Shown here piece after piece: positions 34,647-46,942 of a stretch of DNA of 64,000 nucleotides (its first letter is position 1; every line of letters begins with the position of its first letter). Origin of the DNA: Oxytricha trifallax (lineage: Eukaryota; Ciliophora; Spirotrichea; Sporadotrichida; Oxytrichidae). Below the pieces are notes generated by a model. That model saw only the letters and a list, made by a program, of their open reading frames with translations, ran no database searches and had not been told where the DNA came from. Made by a program: the position numbers and the translations under genes. The stretch lies in assembly GCA_000711775.1 (NCBI GenBank), contig ARYC01003412.1, positions 1 to 64,000 of the forward strand, in the 5' to 3' direction.

Positions 34647-35169
34647 ATAAGCATCTATTCATTTTAGTATTAATTTAATAATGAATTCTAAGAAAAATCT
34701 TATATCTATAATCAATATTTGTTATTAATTTTGAATATCCCACTGAATTAGTTAGCTTACTCAGTTTTAGTTTATATTATAAAATACTTGACCCAACAAT
34801 TTGGTTTAAAAATATTCACTCTGATATAAAACTCTAAAAAAATCTGGAAAAATAGTTCATATTTTTGAAATTATAATGTAGGAACATATATTCATTTAAT
34901 AATAAAATTATATTGTTTAAATAGTGAATTAGCTTATTCTTACTTGCTTACGATTGAAATATTAATGAATATTTACACTTTATCAATTATGGTTTAGATA
35001 AAACATTTGAAAAATATATGCCTCTTATTAATAATGATTTATTTTAAGAAATAACCTATTTAAATATTGATATAATAATTATAAAAATATATGTAAAAAG
35101 CAGAGATAACGTGCGGACACTCATTAAAATCTATAAATGACATGAAACATATCTTAAAATATTTATGTA

Positions 35170-35310
35170 TCAGCACAAGATGGTGAATATCTTTGGATGC
35201 GATAATCACATGAATCGAAGATCCAGGGAACTAAAGAGGAACAATACAAGAAGAATCGAAAAATAGCAAAAATTTTGAAGGAGAATAGAGAAATAATAAT
35301 GCTTGACAAC
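35170..35310 (+). CDS. Basic coding-like patch
   Basis: Two plus frames are both protein-like (one with FGCDNHMNRRSRELKRNNTR, the other with SKIQGTKEEQYKKNRKIAKI), so the frame is undecided. Lys/Arg-rich. Could be a nucleic-acid-binding segment. Confidence 0.25.
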
Positions 35311-36000
35311 TATACCAATTTAATTTTTGTAAATACAAATACTTATTATTCAAATAACATCAATATTTCTTTTCTTTTATTTTTATTAATTACTACTTTA
35401 TAACTATCCTTATCAATACATTATTATTTCTAAATTATGACTTAAATTAGTAATATAATTAATTAGATCAATTAAAAGACTTATAAATATGTGTAAACAT
35501 AAATAGATTGTTTAATTATATTTATAAATATACTATAAATCAATAAATTAGGGAATTATAAATAAATATGGATGAGTATGCATTTCAATTGTAAATGCTT
35601 TAATTCTCAAAAAGCAATGAATTTTCAAAAGATACGATATGGTTAACATAAATAGAACTTTATTTCACTAATTCAATAGCTTTTGATGTAAGTGTAAATA
35701 AGAAAAACTAATTTTAATAATAATTAATATCGAATATGGTATAAGAGTACCATCTTAAACAAATATTTAATAAGTATTTTATATAAACATATTATCAATA
35801 AGGGAAAATAAAGAAATCATCTTTATCAAAATTGATGCTTTTTTTATTTCTCTAAATACTTAGATCATTCAGTGTTATTCGATCGGTTTTATGCTTTTAG
35901 GATTAAATGCGAAGACGAGAGTAAATAATAATGTAGATGGGCTAAACATTAAACGAAAGTGGGTAAAATTATTATGAAATTAATTCTAGAAAGAATTATT

Positions 36001-36270
36001 ATGGTTAAATTGCTCAAGTTAATTTATACACTGGATTATCTTTATTAATCTAAGAAATTTGGCGTCTCAAAATGAGGTATTTGAGGTGATCTTAAGAGTA
36101 AAGCTATATTCGCATGTAACCAGGATATCAATCTAGATAATTATGCATCAATCTCGATAATCAATTAACTTTTTTCTTCACTCACCTTTAAGTGCCCAAT
36201 TCGATTTGCATTGTTAAACTAGTTTTTGGAGAAAGGATTCATTCAATAATAAAAAATAAATCATTCTTGA
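36001..36270 (+). CDS. Coding-like frame with two in-frame TGA
   Basis: ATG 36001 opens a frame reading KLLKLIYTLDYLYQSKKFGV, then TGA at 36073 and 36082, then LKSKAIFACNQDINLDNYAS and SLTFKCPIRFALLNQFLEKG to TGA 36268-36270. Composition is gene-like. The two TGA codons mean decay, or a wrong frame at the left. Confidence 0.3.
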
Positions 36271-36705
36271 AAGATTTTTGTTTATTTAATGTTTAAAATA
36301 CGAGCTTGAAAAGGAAATCTCGGAAACCTATTTTTTTAAGGTACCAGATTTATTATTAATATTGATTTAATTTATTTAGATTTTCTCTTAAAAATTGATA
36401 TTAATGTGATATGAAGAATAATTAAAAACATTAGTCTCTGAAATTAAGCTTAAACAATACAAAATTTTATGGCAAATTATCATGTTTATATCAAGGAGTA
36501 TATGAAGAGTATAATCATTTAAAGGATATTAGGGAGTATAACTGTAAAATCAGGAGAAATTTAAAGGTAAACTACAAAAGTAATGAACAATTTATATAGA
36601 TTTGGTTCACAAACTTGCAGGAATTATGCTATAATTACAAAATTAATAAGAACGTTTGTTTTATTTTTGAAAGTAATAATGAAAAATAGTAAATGATCTT
36701 AATTA

Positions 36706-36970
36706 TAAAACCCCATAGATCAATTAAGACATGAGAATTGGGGTTAAGAACAATTAAATTAAGAATTAATTATTATTGGCGTATAATTATAATGTTTGGG
36801 CTAATTATTAAAACTATTGGCTCGATTAATTGTCCTTATAAAATAATCCAATCAGGGTGTGTTAATTTGATTTTAGCCTAATTATTTATATTATTAGCCA
36901 ATTATAATTAATTTTTAATCTAATTGTTCTTAACTCCTATCCTCGCTTCTTAATTGATCTATGGGGTTTA
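36706..36970 (+). repeat. Foldback MITE, family A, copy 1
   Basis: About 265 bp ending in inverted copies of AAAACCCCATAGATCAATTAAG. Interior arms continue the palindrome (AAGAACAATTAAATTAAG). The same element, in the opposite orientation, is at 44936-45190. No coding capacity. Confidence 0.85.
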
Positions 36971-37080
36971 TATAAAAATTTAATAATAAATAAATAAATT
37001 TATATAAAAATATTTAAGATTAAAAAACATTAATTAAAATAATCAAGTTTATACTGAATTATAAACTTTATAAAATTTAC

Positions 37081-37503
37081 ATATTGTAGGAATACATTCG
37101 ATTTGGGAAAATGAATTAAAATTAAATTAATTAAATATTAAAATCATGGCAGTTATCAAATCCAAAGTGACTCAAAATTCAAAAATAAATGGATTCTACG
37201 GTAGATCCCGCAATTTTAGCTGGACTTTATTATTGGCAATATTCCTGAATCATCCCAGGAAGCGAGATATTTTGATTTTGAGCTAACTCCCAAAAATAGT
37301 ATAATGGGTTTTTCTCGCTTGGGCGATGAGATAAATTCATTATAGCAATAACAACCACCGTCTCATTTTTAATGCGCTATCCAGAGAGTATAATATTGTG
37401 AGGGTTTGGAGACATTTTCCAAAAACATAACTGAAGGTAATTAATAATTAATTAATTTTAATTTTAATTCATTTTCCCAAATCGAATGTATTCCTACAAT
37501 ATT
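37081..37503. repeat. Foldback MITE, family B, diverged copy
   Basis: The outer arms ATATTGTAGGAATACATTCG and the complement at 37484-37503 are long and almost perfect. Internally it shares TTTTAGCTGGACTTTATTAT and an AGCGAGATA block with the other two family B copies but has a different centre. Length is 423 bp, as in the others. Confidence 0.8.
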
Positions 37504-39365
37504 TATTTATAAATTAGTTTAATTATCTCATTCAATATTTAAAGTGAAAATACAATCATAAATGTGAAAATTCATAATTTTCTAGGTCAAGCCATAGATA
37601 AGTGCATACTATCCTCTGTAATATATTTACAGCTCTCATAAAAATTATCGAAGAACACTTAATTTGTCATTTTACTGTAACTTATATTGAAAAGTACCTT
37701 AAATATAAATATAAAAAATTGATTTCTATCTATGGGCTGGCTTCCCATTTCCTATAATCATTACTTTATTAAATCTCAAATGAAATAAACTTAAGTATAA
37801 AGGTATTAATTTATTATAACTTATTGTCAAATAATGGAATGAAAAAGATTCTATAAAAGTTAGTGTCGCAATAACTTATATGAAGCAAAATGACCATTTT
37901 AAAAACAAAACTGTTAATTAATATTAATAAGAAAATGATATTTTAAGTTATGAATGAAATTATAACGTAACATTAAAATAATATAGAAAAAACTTAAGTC
38001 GATAGATCAATCCTGGGTAAATTAAATGAGGCTACCAATGCTATAAAATATGAAATATAAATCATTTCCTTGTTAACGATCTCTACGGAATAAAGAATGA
38101 GATCAAATTGAATGCCACATATTTGATAACACACTGATATAAAACAATGTTATTAATAGTTGAAGATTTTGAATAATTTAATTAGTTGATTTTGTAAATT
38201 ATATAAAATATGAAGTTGGAAAATTAAACAAACTAACCTTATCTTGAAACTAAAAAAAACAAAAATATTTTATGATTAAAATTAAAAAAGACTGAGAGGT
38301 ATAAAATAATTAATTTAATAAAAAGGAAAAAAAAAAAATAAATCATTATAAATTAAAATAAAAAATGATTTGATGCACTTTCACTCACAGCCAAACGCCA
38401 TCAGAAAACCTTATATTTCTACTTAAACTGCTCCCTTAAGTATTTACTATTATTCAGTGTCCTCTAAATTCTCTTAATACATTTTACAATATTTGAGATG
38501 AAAAACTTGTCCCAAATATGAAAAATGGCATAATGACCACAAAATGGTAAAAATATAATAATTTAAAATAGTTGAAAAATATGGTCAAAATTTGCAAAAT
38601 TGCCATATTTTAAGAGTTATAAAGAGTTTTAAAATTCATTTAAAATTCAACTTTTTATATTCGGGCAATGTCAAAATCCCAAATTATAACAATTTATATT
38701 ATTTTACTAAAATTATTATTTTTTTTTATTCTTCAAATTCAATTGTCAATATTTTTTTAAATTATTTTCTCACTTTTTATTTACTTTTTTAATTTCTTTT
38801 TATTCATGTACAAAGTTGCTCTTAATCTTTCAATTAATAGAATTTACATAACTAATATTAATTTATTACGTTTGATTTTGACCTTTGTATTTTCATTTTT
38901 TAAAAATTTTTATATATATCTTAATTTATTTTTTAATGTGGAAATGTCAAAAACACCATATATTTTGTTCAATTTTTTAGTTTCTTTCAAAGCTTTTTCA
39001 AGAAGAATCGATATCTGCACTAGCATATTTAAGAAATATCTTAGATCACAATGCCTCTTATTCGAAGAATGAATTCGTATTGGATTTATGACAGACAATT
39101 ATTAGAATATTATTTTTACTCTATTTAATGAATTTATAATGTATTTTTTTAGGCATTTTATGTAAATCTTGTTGTTTCTGATGTTTAAACAATTTTTCTG
39201 TATATTTATTCAAATTTTCTCTCCTTAATTCGTTTGCTAAATTGAAAGTCTTAAAATGTCTGAATTCCAATTTAAGTATTTTAATGTGTCCTGATGATGA
39301 TTAATGAGTTATACTCAAAATTAAATTAAATATTTATCAATTCACTGTTTAATACTAAAATCAAA
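37504..39365. other. AT-rich DNA with weak coding-like patches
   Basis: A minus-strand frame at about 37560-37770 (EIQQSNDYRKWEASPQIEIN, one in-frame TGA) and a plus-strand one at about 38990-39070 (SALAYLRNILDHNASYSKNE) look protein-like but compete with other frames. Nothing firm. Confidence 0.25.
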
Positions 39366-39369
39366 CCAT

Positions 39370-39580
39370 CAATTTTAGTCGTGACGTAGACGTATCTGAA
39401 GTGAGTTGACGTGGCAATCAATGACGTGGCAAGTCGTGAACTAGAAAACTCCGAAAAACCACCTCGCCCCCCATTCCACACATCTCTCTGAACCGAGATG
39501 CATACGAGATAAGAGCCTAGCGAACTAGGAGTATCCCCCGCAGAGCTCGCAGAGATCTGCTTCCTGTAAACTTACATATT
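39370..39580. other. GC-rich structured island
   Basis: About 200 bp with sharply higher GC than anything nearby. The left half repeats TGACGT-type words (GTGACGTAGACGT, TTGACGTGG, ATGACGTGG). The right half has stable hairpins, for example CCTAGCGAACTAGG and GCAGA...TCTGC around 39545-39565. No open frame spans it convincingly. It could be a non-coding RNA gene, a promoter or a foreign insertion. No tRNA or rRNA signature was found. Confidence 0.45.
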
Positions 39581-40570
39581 TATAATAATATGACAATTTG
39601 AAATTTAGTTTGATTTATTTTCTTTTATATTAAATATTTTAATTATATATGTTATATATTTGCCAATATTGTACTAATTTAATTAATTGAATATAACAAA
39701 ATGATTTTGCCCATTAATTTATATAAATTATTTTTAATTTTGTTTAAATTATTTCTATTTTTTATTTCACAATTTTATAAAATATTTATATTAACTTATT
39801 TTTATTTATAATTTTATCAAATATACTGTTTTATACTGCTTAATTATTGCAAGTTCACAATTGGATTTGAATTCAGGATATGCAAATTGATTCTAAGGCT
39901 TATACAATATTATTCAAGCAAAGTAAGAGAGATTCCCATAATTTTATAAATTTTACAATGTGTTTTTAACTAATTAGAAAGTTTCAATGTTTTACAAGCT
40001 ATTACAAAAGGACAAGATTAAGAAGAAGAAAAAAAAAGGCAATTTAGAATGAGATTCGTAATTGAAGAAATAGTTGAATCATTGGAGGGATATAAATGAA
40101 GTATCATGAAATAATAATTTGACAAATTCTAAAAAATCTTTTTAAAGATGTATTTATGAATATTTAATGAATCTAAAAATTACGAACAATAATTATTCAA
40201 TAGATAACTTTATTTATTTTATTCATTTCAAAGTGAACTAAGTAACAAGAGAAACGTATTTATCTACGAAACAAAAATTTCGTACGGCATGTATTGATGG
40301 GATTCATAAAATTTGATAGATTAAGAATTTTAAAAAGCTGCTTAACTAATATTAAGCATTGCAAAAACTTAGATTATCAGAATTGCGATGAATTCAATAA
40401 ATTTTAATATATTTAGTAAAAAGAGATCAGAGAGGGTGATGTGACTACAATCAAGAATAAAATGTATTAAAAAAACAATTTGATAAATTGTCTAAAAAAA
40501 TTTCTTCGCATTTTAAATTGTAAACATTTTATATCAATTTCATCGCTGACTTGGAATACTGCAGATTAAA
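39581..40570 (+). other. AT-rich, weak plus-strand coding-like patches
   Basis: Patches at about 39990-40100 (RQFRMRFVIEEIVESLEGYK) and 40126-40310 (VTRETYLSTKQKFRTACIDG) look protein-like but are broken by TGA. The remainder is AT-rich without features. Confidence 0.25.
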
Positions 40571-40574
40571 GGCA

Positions 40575-41180
40575 ATCATGATGACAAGACATCTCGTCTA
40601 TTACTCTTAGTAGAGCAGATATTCCAATTATTTCGAAAGATAAGCCTTACATGCAAAGATGTATGTTAACACACCATTCATCTTATAGATCGAATTTAAG
40701 AATCAAAATATTATAAATACAGAATATCTATATACGATATCTATATACGAAGTATACTAAAGGATGATTGCAAAATACAAAGTATGATATGCTCTGTTAA
40801 ATGTAGGTGGATGAAAATAATTCAAGGGAATAAACTGGCACTCTTAAATTAACACATAGGATAAGATAGTTTTGAGGAAGAGGTTTTAGTTAGAGATGAA
40901 TAGATTTCTTAGCAAACAGGATATTAGATTCAGTGGAATAGATGAGAAAACATCTGTTAAACAGGGAGATATCTCTATAAAATGAAGATGAATAAATAAT
41001 TTAATTTAGACATAGGTTTAGTCAAAGATCATCTATACCTCAACAAGAGCAGATAACTCCATTAATATAGAGAGAAAATCTTATAAGTTAAACACTGAAT
41101 GATGCAAAAGATGGCTCAAACGATAAAAAGGTTCAATAATTAAACCAGGAGTAGGAGTTTGTATAAATTTGAACTATTAA
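40575..41180 (+). CDS. Coding block, unknown C-terminal region
   Basis: Frames of gene-like content follow each other: SRLLLLVEQIFQLFRKISLT (about 40580-40860), then RILDSVEQMRKHLLNREISL, QRSSIPQQEQITPLIQRENL and LNDAKDGSNDKKVQQLNQEQ, closing at TGA near 41172. The last 90 codons are uninterrupted and typical of a charged, Gln-rich protein tail. The family is not recognised. It ends about 200 bp before a MITE. Confidence 0.4.
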
Positions 41181-41382
41181 GGAATGAGTTTTATATTGCA
41201 ATGAATTATATTCTTGTATTATTTTTATTGCACGGTAGTTTTATAGTATTAATTTTACCTTATATAAATATCTATTTTTAAAAGTATGCTTGTTTGTTTG
41301 TTTAAATTTTGCATATAATTAATTTAAAATGATTATGGCTAAAAAGAGAATAAATAAGTTATATTATAATTGAAATTATTAA

Positions 41383-41804
41383 TTATTGTAGAAATACATT
41401 TGAATTTGTAAAATTAATTATAATTAAATTAATAATAAATCAAAATCGTGGCAGTTAAAGTTGGCCAATTTAAACGATCTAGGGCTCATTCGATAGAGAA
41501 TTCAAAATTAGCTGGACTTTATTATTGGCGGTACTATTTTATCTGCATCTCTGGAGCGAGATAACTTGACTTTAATTAAACACATCTAAATTCATTAAAT
41601 TTTACCCTCACATTAAAGTGAAGTTATCTCGCTCCAGGGTTGCGATAAAATAGTAAAGCCAATAGTAAAGTTCAGCTAATTTTGAATTCTCTATCGAATG
41701 AGCCCAAGATCGTTCAAATTGGCCAACTTTACTGCCACGATTTCGATTTATTATTAATTTAATTATAATTAATTTTACAAATTCAAATGTATTTCTACGA
41801 TAAT
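41383..41804. repeat. Foldback MITE, family B, copy 3
   Basis: 422 bp with long inverted arms starting TTATTGTAGAAATACATTTG and ending in the complement. The interior is nearly the same as copy 1 at 2-416 (GGCAGTTAAAGTTGGCCAAT, GAGAATTCAAAATTAGCTGG). The arms match each other better than those of copy 1, suggesting a younger insertion. Confidence 0.9.
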
Positions 41805-42200
41805 AACCATTAATATATAAGCTTGAATAATAACTAACATTTGTTATCGATGTTTTAACAATTATAAATATAGCATATTATTTAAAAAAGAAGTATTTAA
41901 TAAAATTAAGCAAATTAATAATTTCATTTAAAATTATATTATGATTGAGAAACTTGGATATTTATAAATATCATTTATTAAATAATATATTCAATTAATT
42001 TAAAGGCATTTATGTTAAAAATCACTTAAATAAGACTAAGCTTAAACGAAGAGTCAACTTATAGGGTATGCGATATCATAATTATGAGTAAGTATTGAAT
42101 AAAATATAGAAACTTACCCTATATTAATCAGAATATACTGTTTAATTTAAGTATTTTCTCTTACAAATTGTGGGAAATATATTTATTATTGAATACATTC

Positions 42201-43110
42201 ATGAATAAGAGTCTTTTGTGTTTTTTGTCATAGCAATTTGCCAGCCTGAATGGTTCTATATTTAAATATAGCAACCTAATGAAAGAATTAGCTGAAATCA
42301 AGAAAACAATCATCATTTATGCTCAATAATGTCTAAGCCAGATTAAAGCAAGAGTCCTCTAAAGTATTACTGTATTAATTTAATGAACAAAATAAACATC
42401 ACTTGAAAACATTAGAAATTAGAAGAAATATCTCGGACATCATTATTTACAAGTTATTTGGAATAAACATGTAATATATTATATTATAGTATATATCATA
42501 AATAAATGAAAGAATAAACTTTTAATTGTCTGAATCTTTCCTCAACGTTTTCTCAATTACAACCAGCATCACTGTAATCCATCACAGACACTCCTTCAAC
42601 CAATTACTAGTCTCTATAAACTCAACTCATTTGCACTAGGGTAAACAAATAAATATTTTTGTTTTAACTTAGTTGATATTGAGATATCTAATTTGACTTT
42701 ACCGCCGAGATAAATTAGTCATTTCAGTATGTGGTTTTTTGACATTGACTCTAGGAAAATGTAAGCATATTTAGGCAGTAATTGAAAGAATATGGGTACT
42801 TCTAGATGAAACTCAATTAAAACTAGGAAGTGCCAAATAAATAAATATAATTTCATAATATAACATACTTGTAAACACTTGTGAGATTTGTTTAATGAGG
42901 ATATATAACAGTGAATTGATAGAGACGAGAATATTCTGCTAGTTGCATTGAATATCAAGCTATGCAGTTTAAGCATACTGTAATGCTCCTCTACTTGCTT
43001 ACTGCATTTGAGAAGTGAGTTGACTTACAATTAATCAAGTCAAGTGTTGTTATGTTACTTATCTTCATGAATTAAATAAAAACGAAAATATTTTTAAACT
43101 AATGAATCTG
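42201..43110 (+). CDS. Plus-strand coding block, helical protein, split frames
   Basis: ATG 42201 to TGA 42384 encodes 61 residues (NLMKELAEIKKTIIIYAQQC and LSQIKARVLQSITVLIQ). An overlapping frame continues (KTLEIRRNISDIIIYKLFGI). From about 42705 a third reads LVISVCGFLTLTLGKCKHIQ, AVIERIWVLLDETQLKLGSA and ILVNTCEICLMRIYNSELIE. The amphipathic helices are reminiscent of HEAT/ARM proteins, but this is only an impression. Frame changes suggest IES-type interruptions or decay. Confidence 0.4.
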
Positions 43111-43407
43111 GGACATGGTTAGCTGATGACTGCTAGATTATGTTGAAAGAAAATATTAATGCTGTTTTTTATTCAATTGAAATTAGACACTTAGCATGAT
43201 TTTTATATATAATTATATAGTATCAATATATTTAATTAACGAATTCCTGAATATTTGCTGTATAAAGGTATATCCAAGTTTAATTATCATTACAAGACTA
43301 GTTGCTCTTCTAACATCAACATGTAATTTAACTCTTATCAATAATCATTTCCCATCCGCTCAACGAGGCATATCTACAAGTGTAATTTAGTTGATTTAAC
43401 ATAATCT

Positions 43408-44103
43408 ATGAATAAACTTCGGAAAGCCAATGATCTATTACCAAACATAAATGATGAAATCTTATGAGTTATTCTAGAGTTTTCAAAGAATTTTCCCTAA
43501 AAAAACTTCTCTTAACATGGTAGTTATCAAATTACGGGATAAATAGGAGTTATTTTAGTTGTTATAGAATATTTTAGAAAATAAGTTATTATATTTTAAA
43601 GTTTATACTATAGTATGAGAAAAAATTAATTATCAGGACTTGATATAGTACTTGAGGGTCATTTCATTAATCGAAGGGTGGCTCAAATAATGAAAGAAAC
43701 ATTCACATAGTATAATGAGGTCGCAATTGAAATCCTTTAATCATTGAGACTTGTATCCTTGTAATTATAATAACGAACTTGCATTATACTACTTAAAGCC
43801 AGATATACTATACCATAAATGAAGATATAAATAAAAAAAATTATTAATAATTTTTCTATTTATTATAAACACTAAATTTAATTTGTTACAGTTTCATCAT
43901 TTTTGCTTAAGTTTAAACATAATTTAGACTAAAATAATGCATTAAAATCCCAACAAGAAAATTAACATCATTAACAACAGTAACAGCATGATTAGCATGA
44001 AAAGCAAAAATATATATTTGACTGTATAAATATGAAAATCACAGTATTACATATAAAAATATCGCTCCACAGTGGATTACTTAAACTAAATAAAATTGCT
44101 TGA
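43408..44103 (+). CDS. Long open frame, unknown helical protein
   Basis: ATG 43408 leads into a frame with one TGA (43465-43467, after LPNINDEIL) and then 211 uninterrupted codons to TGA 44101-44103. Content is protein-like (GHFINRRVAQIMKETFTQYN, EVAIEILQSLRLVSLQLQQR), with a Gln/His-rich stretch (SQQENQHHQQQQQ) towards the end, typical of ciliate proteins. The other frames contain more TGA. It follows the similar block at 42.2-43.1 kb on the same strand and may be its downstream part. No domain is assigned. Confidence 0.45.
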
Positions 44104-44339
44104 ATATAACTGCGTTAGATTTGATAAACTCTCAATTTATTTGAGAAGATGTTTTTATGTGGATGTTTAAATCATTTTTAACAGTATTTCACAAACCTTA
44201 CCTAATTTAATCAATTTAAATTAAGTAAATGTACAAATAATGGCTGATTATAAGAAAATATTTAAGCAATATATAAAATTTAATTGAAATACTGGTATTA
44301 TCATTTAAATAATCAGATATAATATTAAAATGCTGGAAG

Positions 44340-46650
44340 ACATAAAATGAGGAAGGAAGAGAATTAAGAGTTGAAGACCTAGAATGGTGGGAAGGTGCTT
44401 TGAAGAGAAATTATAAAGAAACAGCAATTCTAGAAATTGGTATCAATAACCTTCCAAACGGGCAGTTAGGGATAATAGAGATAAAGGGATTAGCGCCTAT
44501 CAAAGCAGTAAACAACAATGGTAAGAAACTATAAGAAAGATGAAGCATCATTTGGATAGAAAAGATCTTAGAGGCTTCCACACAATAATAGAAAACAAGC
44601 CAAAATAATTAGAGGATTAACAATCAACAAGGAGAGATTCTTAAAAAAGAAGAAAACAATTAAACGAATATGTGATTATTAAAACATCTTAATTAAAATC
44701 AAGCATAAATCCCAATGACGATTAAGCTAAAATACGGAGATGACTAACAAAGAAGGAAAATAGCTGAGATTTGTGAAAAATATGATATTGAGAAATGTGT
44801 AACAGAATATAACTTCAACAAAACAATTTGACAAGATGTGTTCGATTGAAAATACTTTTGACATAAGAAAACTGAAGAAACAATTTGCCTTAAAATTTCA
44901 GAGTAAATGAACGCCAGAATTCATATAAAACCCCATAGATCAATTAAGAAGTGAGGATAGGAGTTAAGAACAATTAGATTAAAAATTAATTATAATTGGC
45001 TAATAATATAAATAATTAGGCTAAAATCAAATTTACAGACTCTGATTGGATTATTTTATAAGGACAATTAATCGAGCCAATAGTTTTAATAATTAGCCCA
45101 AACATTATAATTATACACCAATAACAATTAATTCTTAATTTAATTGTTCTTAACCCCAATCTTCGTGTCTTAATTGATCAATGGGGTTTACAATACCTGA
45201 AGGTTAGTTAGGATGGTGAATCCTCTTTATTAAAAATTAAGGATATTTGTACGCAAAAAAATCAACAATACCAGACTAATTGTGGTGATCTCAAACTTAA
45301 GAAAAATCATAGAAAAGGTAATAGTATATAAAATACAAGTACAGAATAGCGAACTACTCAAAACGGAATACTATTGAATTGGTTTTAAAGAAAAAAGAGT
45401 CATCACACCAACCTTATCACAATATTAGACTTCAATTTAGAATCATGAAAGAGAAGCTTACCAATTTATTGACTTTCAAGCGGTTACAAGACTTTGTCTT
45501 GAAAGACAATTTGATTATATTAATAAAAAAACAAAGTCAAGCGTAAAAAAATAAATAGTAAAACTCATTTAATAATCAAACAAAAATGATAAAATAGTGA
45601 ATGAGGGAGAAGAGATAGAAGCAAAAATATGCTTTGCACTAGGAAGGCTCTTACTTATGCCATTTAACTTATACCTTCAAGATGTAATCTGCTCACAATA
45701 GGATTTTCGATCACTGATAAAATAAGGGAAATTATTGACATTTGCAGATGACATTTTAATCAATATTAAAAATCATATTCAGATGTAAAGAGTAATAGAT
45801 TGTCTCAAAGAGAATGAAATCTCTTTTAATCTTAAGTTAATTTCTAAAAAGATATTATTTGTTACTGAATTAAATGAGTTCAATGAAATAAAAGAATTAG
45901 AACGAATAAGAAAAATGCTAGAAATATTATTCTTGGGCATGAATGTCTGTAAAGATAAAAAAAAAAATATTAATAAAGAAGACATGGGAGAAAATAATAG
46001 AGCAACTATAATGCATTGAAGTGTCAAGAAATGTAACAATCCAAGATATTGCAATACTATTATGGTGGCCCAAATAAAATCTTTGGTCATTTACAAATAC
46101 TCTCAAATTTTGGCAACATGATAATTATTGGCTAGAAAAGATAGACAAAAATTGAGACCTAACTAAAATGAATATCTTTCAAAAAGCCTAGAAATTTAAA
46201 TATTAAGATAATTTTGAATGTCGTATAGATGAAAGAAAGCTTAGAAAAAGACATCTTTTCCAACTTGTTCGAAAGAAAATGAAAATGCCAAAAAAAATTC
46301 AAGACAGATTTAATAAGGAAAGAGCCATTTTTGCAATGTCCCCAAGCATTAAAAATACAAACCACTTAATTTAATGAATCAGGTTGAAGACCATATAAGA
46401 TAAAAAAAGTAGTGAAAAGCCACATATTAATTTATCTTGATATCAAAAGCAAATAGATTTAATAGCAAATATAATATGGCTAGATGAAAGAATCAAAGGA
46501 CTGGAGCAACACGGAAATTTAGAAAGTGAAGAAATTATTTAAAATAACACACATAAATAACTGCAGGTTAATGAATTAAACATTAACACAGAAACCATAC
46601 AAACGACCAGAACATTCAAAATGTAATTAAATTAACCATGAGACATATAA
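44340..46650 (+). mobile_element. LINE-type retroelement relic (reverse transcriptase)
   Basis: After the MITE, successive frames carry the reverse-transcriptase blocks of LINEs in order: VVISNLRKIIEKVIVYKI (family N-x-Y-K-I-I-E-K-I), IGFKEKRVITPT (family Q-x-G-F), FIDFQ, a worn RLLLMPFNLYLQDVI (family L-S-P-x-L-F-N-L-Y), and LLTFADDILI with the F-A-D-D active site (near 45735). Several indels and TGA codons and a MITE inside show that it is dead. The region before the MITE (44360-44930) has protein-like frames (VEDLEWWEGALKRNYKETAI) that may be the upstream part. Ends and target duplications were not identified. Confidence 0.7.
44936..45190 (-). repeat. Foldback MITE, family A, copy 2 (inside the LINE)
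   Basis: 255 bp with the same AACCCCATAGATCAATTAAG ends as 36706-36970 but in reverse orientation. Internal sequence is the reverse complement of copy 1 with scattered differences. It splits the LINE relic upstream of the reverse-transcriptase blocks. Confidence 0.85.
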
Positions 46651-46942
46651 AGAGGAGGGTGTGATCACACTTTCAATTTTATAGCTGTGGCAGATTTAAA
46701 TGCAATATAATATTTCCTAAAGTATTTATCTATCTCAAAATACTGTTATATTAAATTAAAAAATATTAACTACTTGGTTGATGTGATTAATAGAATATTA
46801 AAACTAATTAAAAATTTAAAATGACTATGAGTTTATTAAAGAGCAAGTTATTGAATATATATGAAAGAAAAAAGTTATAATACATATCTATATTAATATT
46901 ATAATCTTAAATTTTATTTAGCATTAGTGATACATGCCATGA

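Noticed and set aside
43408..44103. Importin-alpha or other ARM-repeat identity
   Set aside because: Helical style suggests it, but no repeat consensus residues could be lined up by eye, so no function is assigned.
44936..45190. CCCC-containing MITE ends as telomere-derived
   Set aside because: The end is AAAACCCCATAG with a single C4 run. There is no repeat of the C4A4 unit, so any similarity to telomeres is probably accidental.
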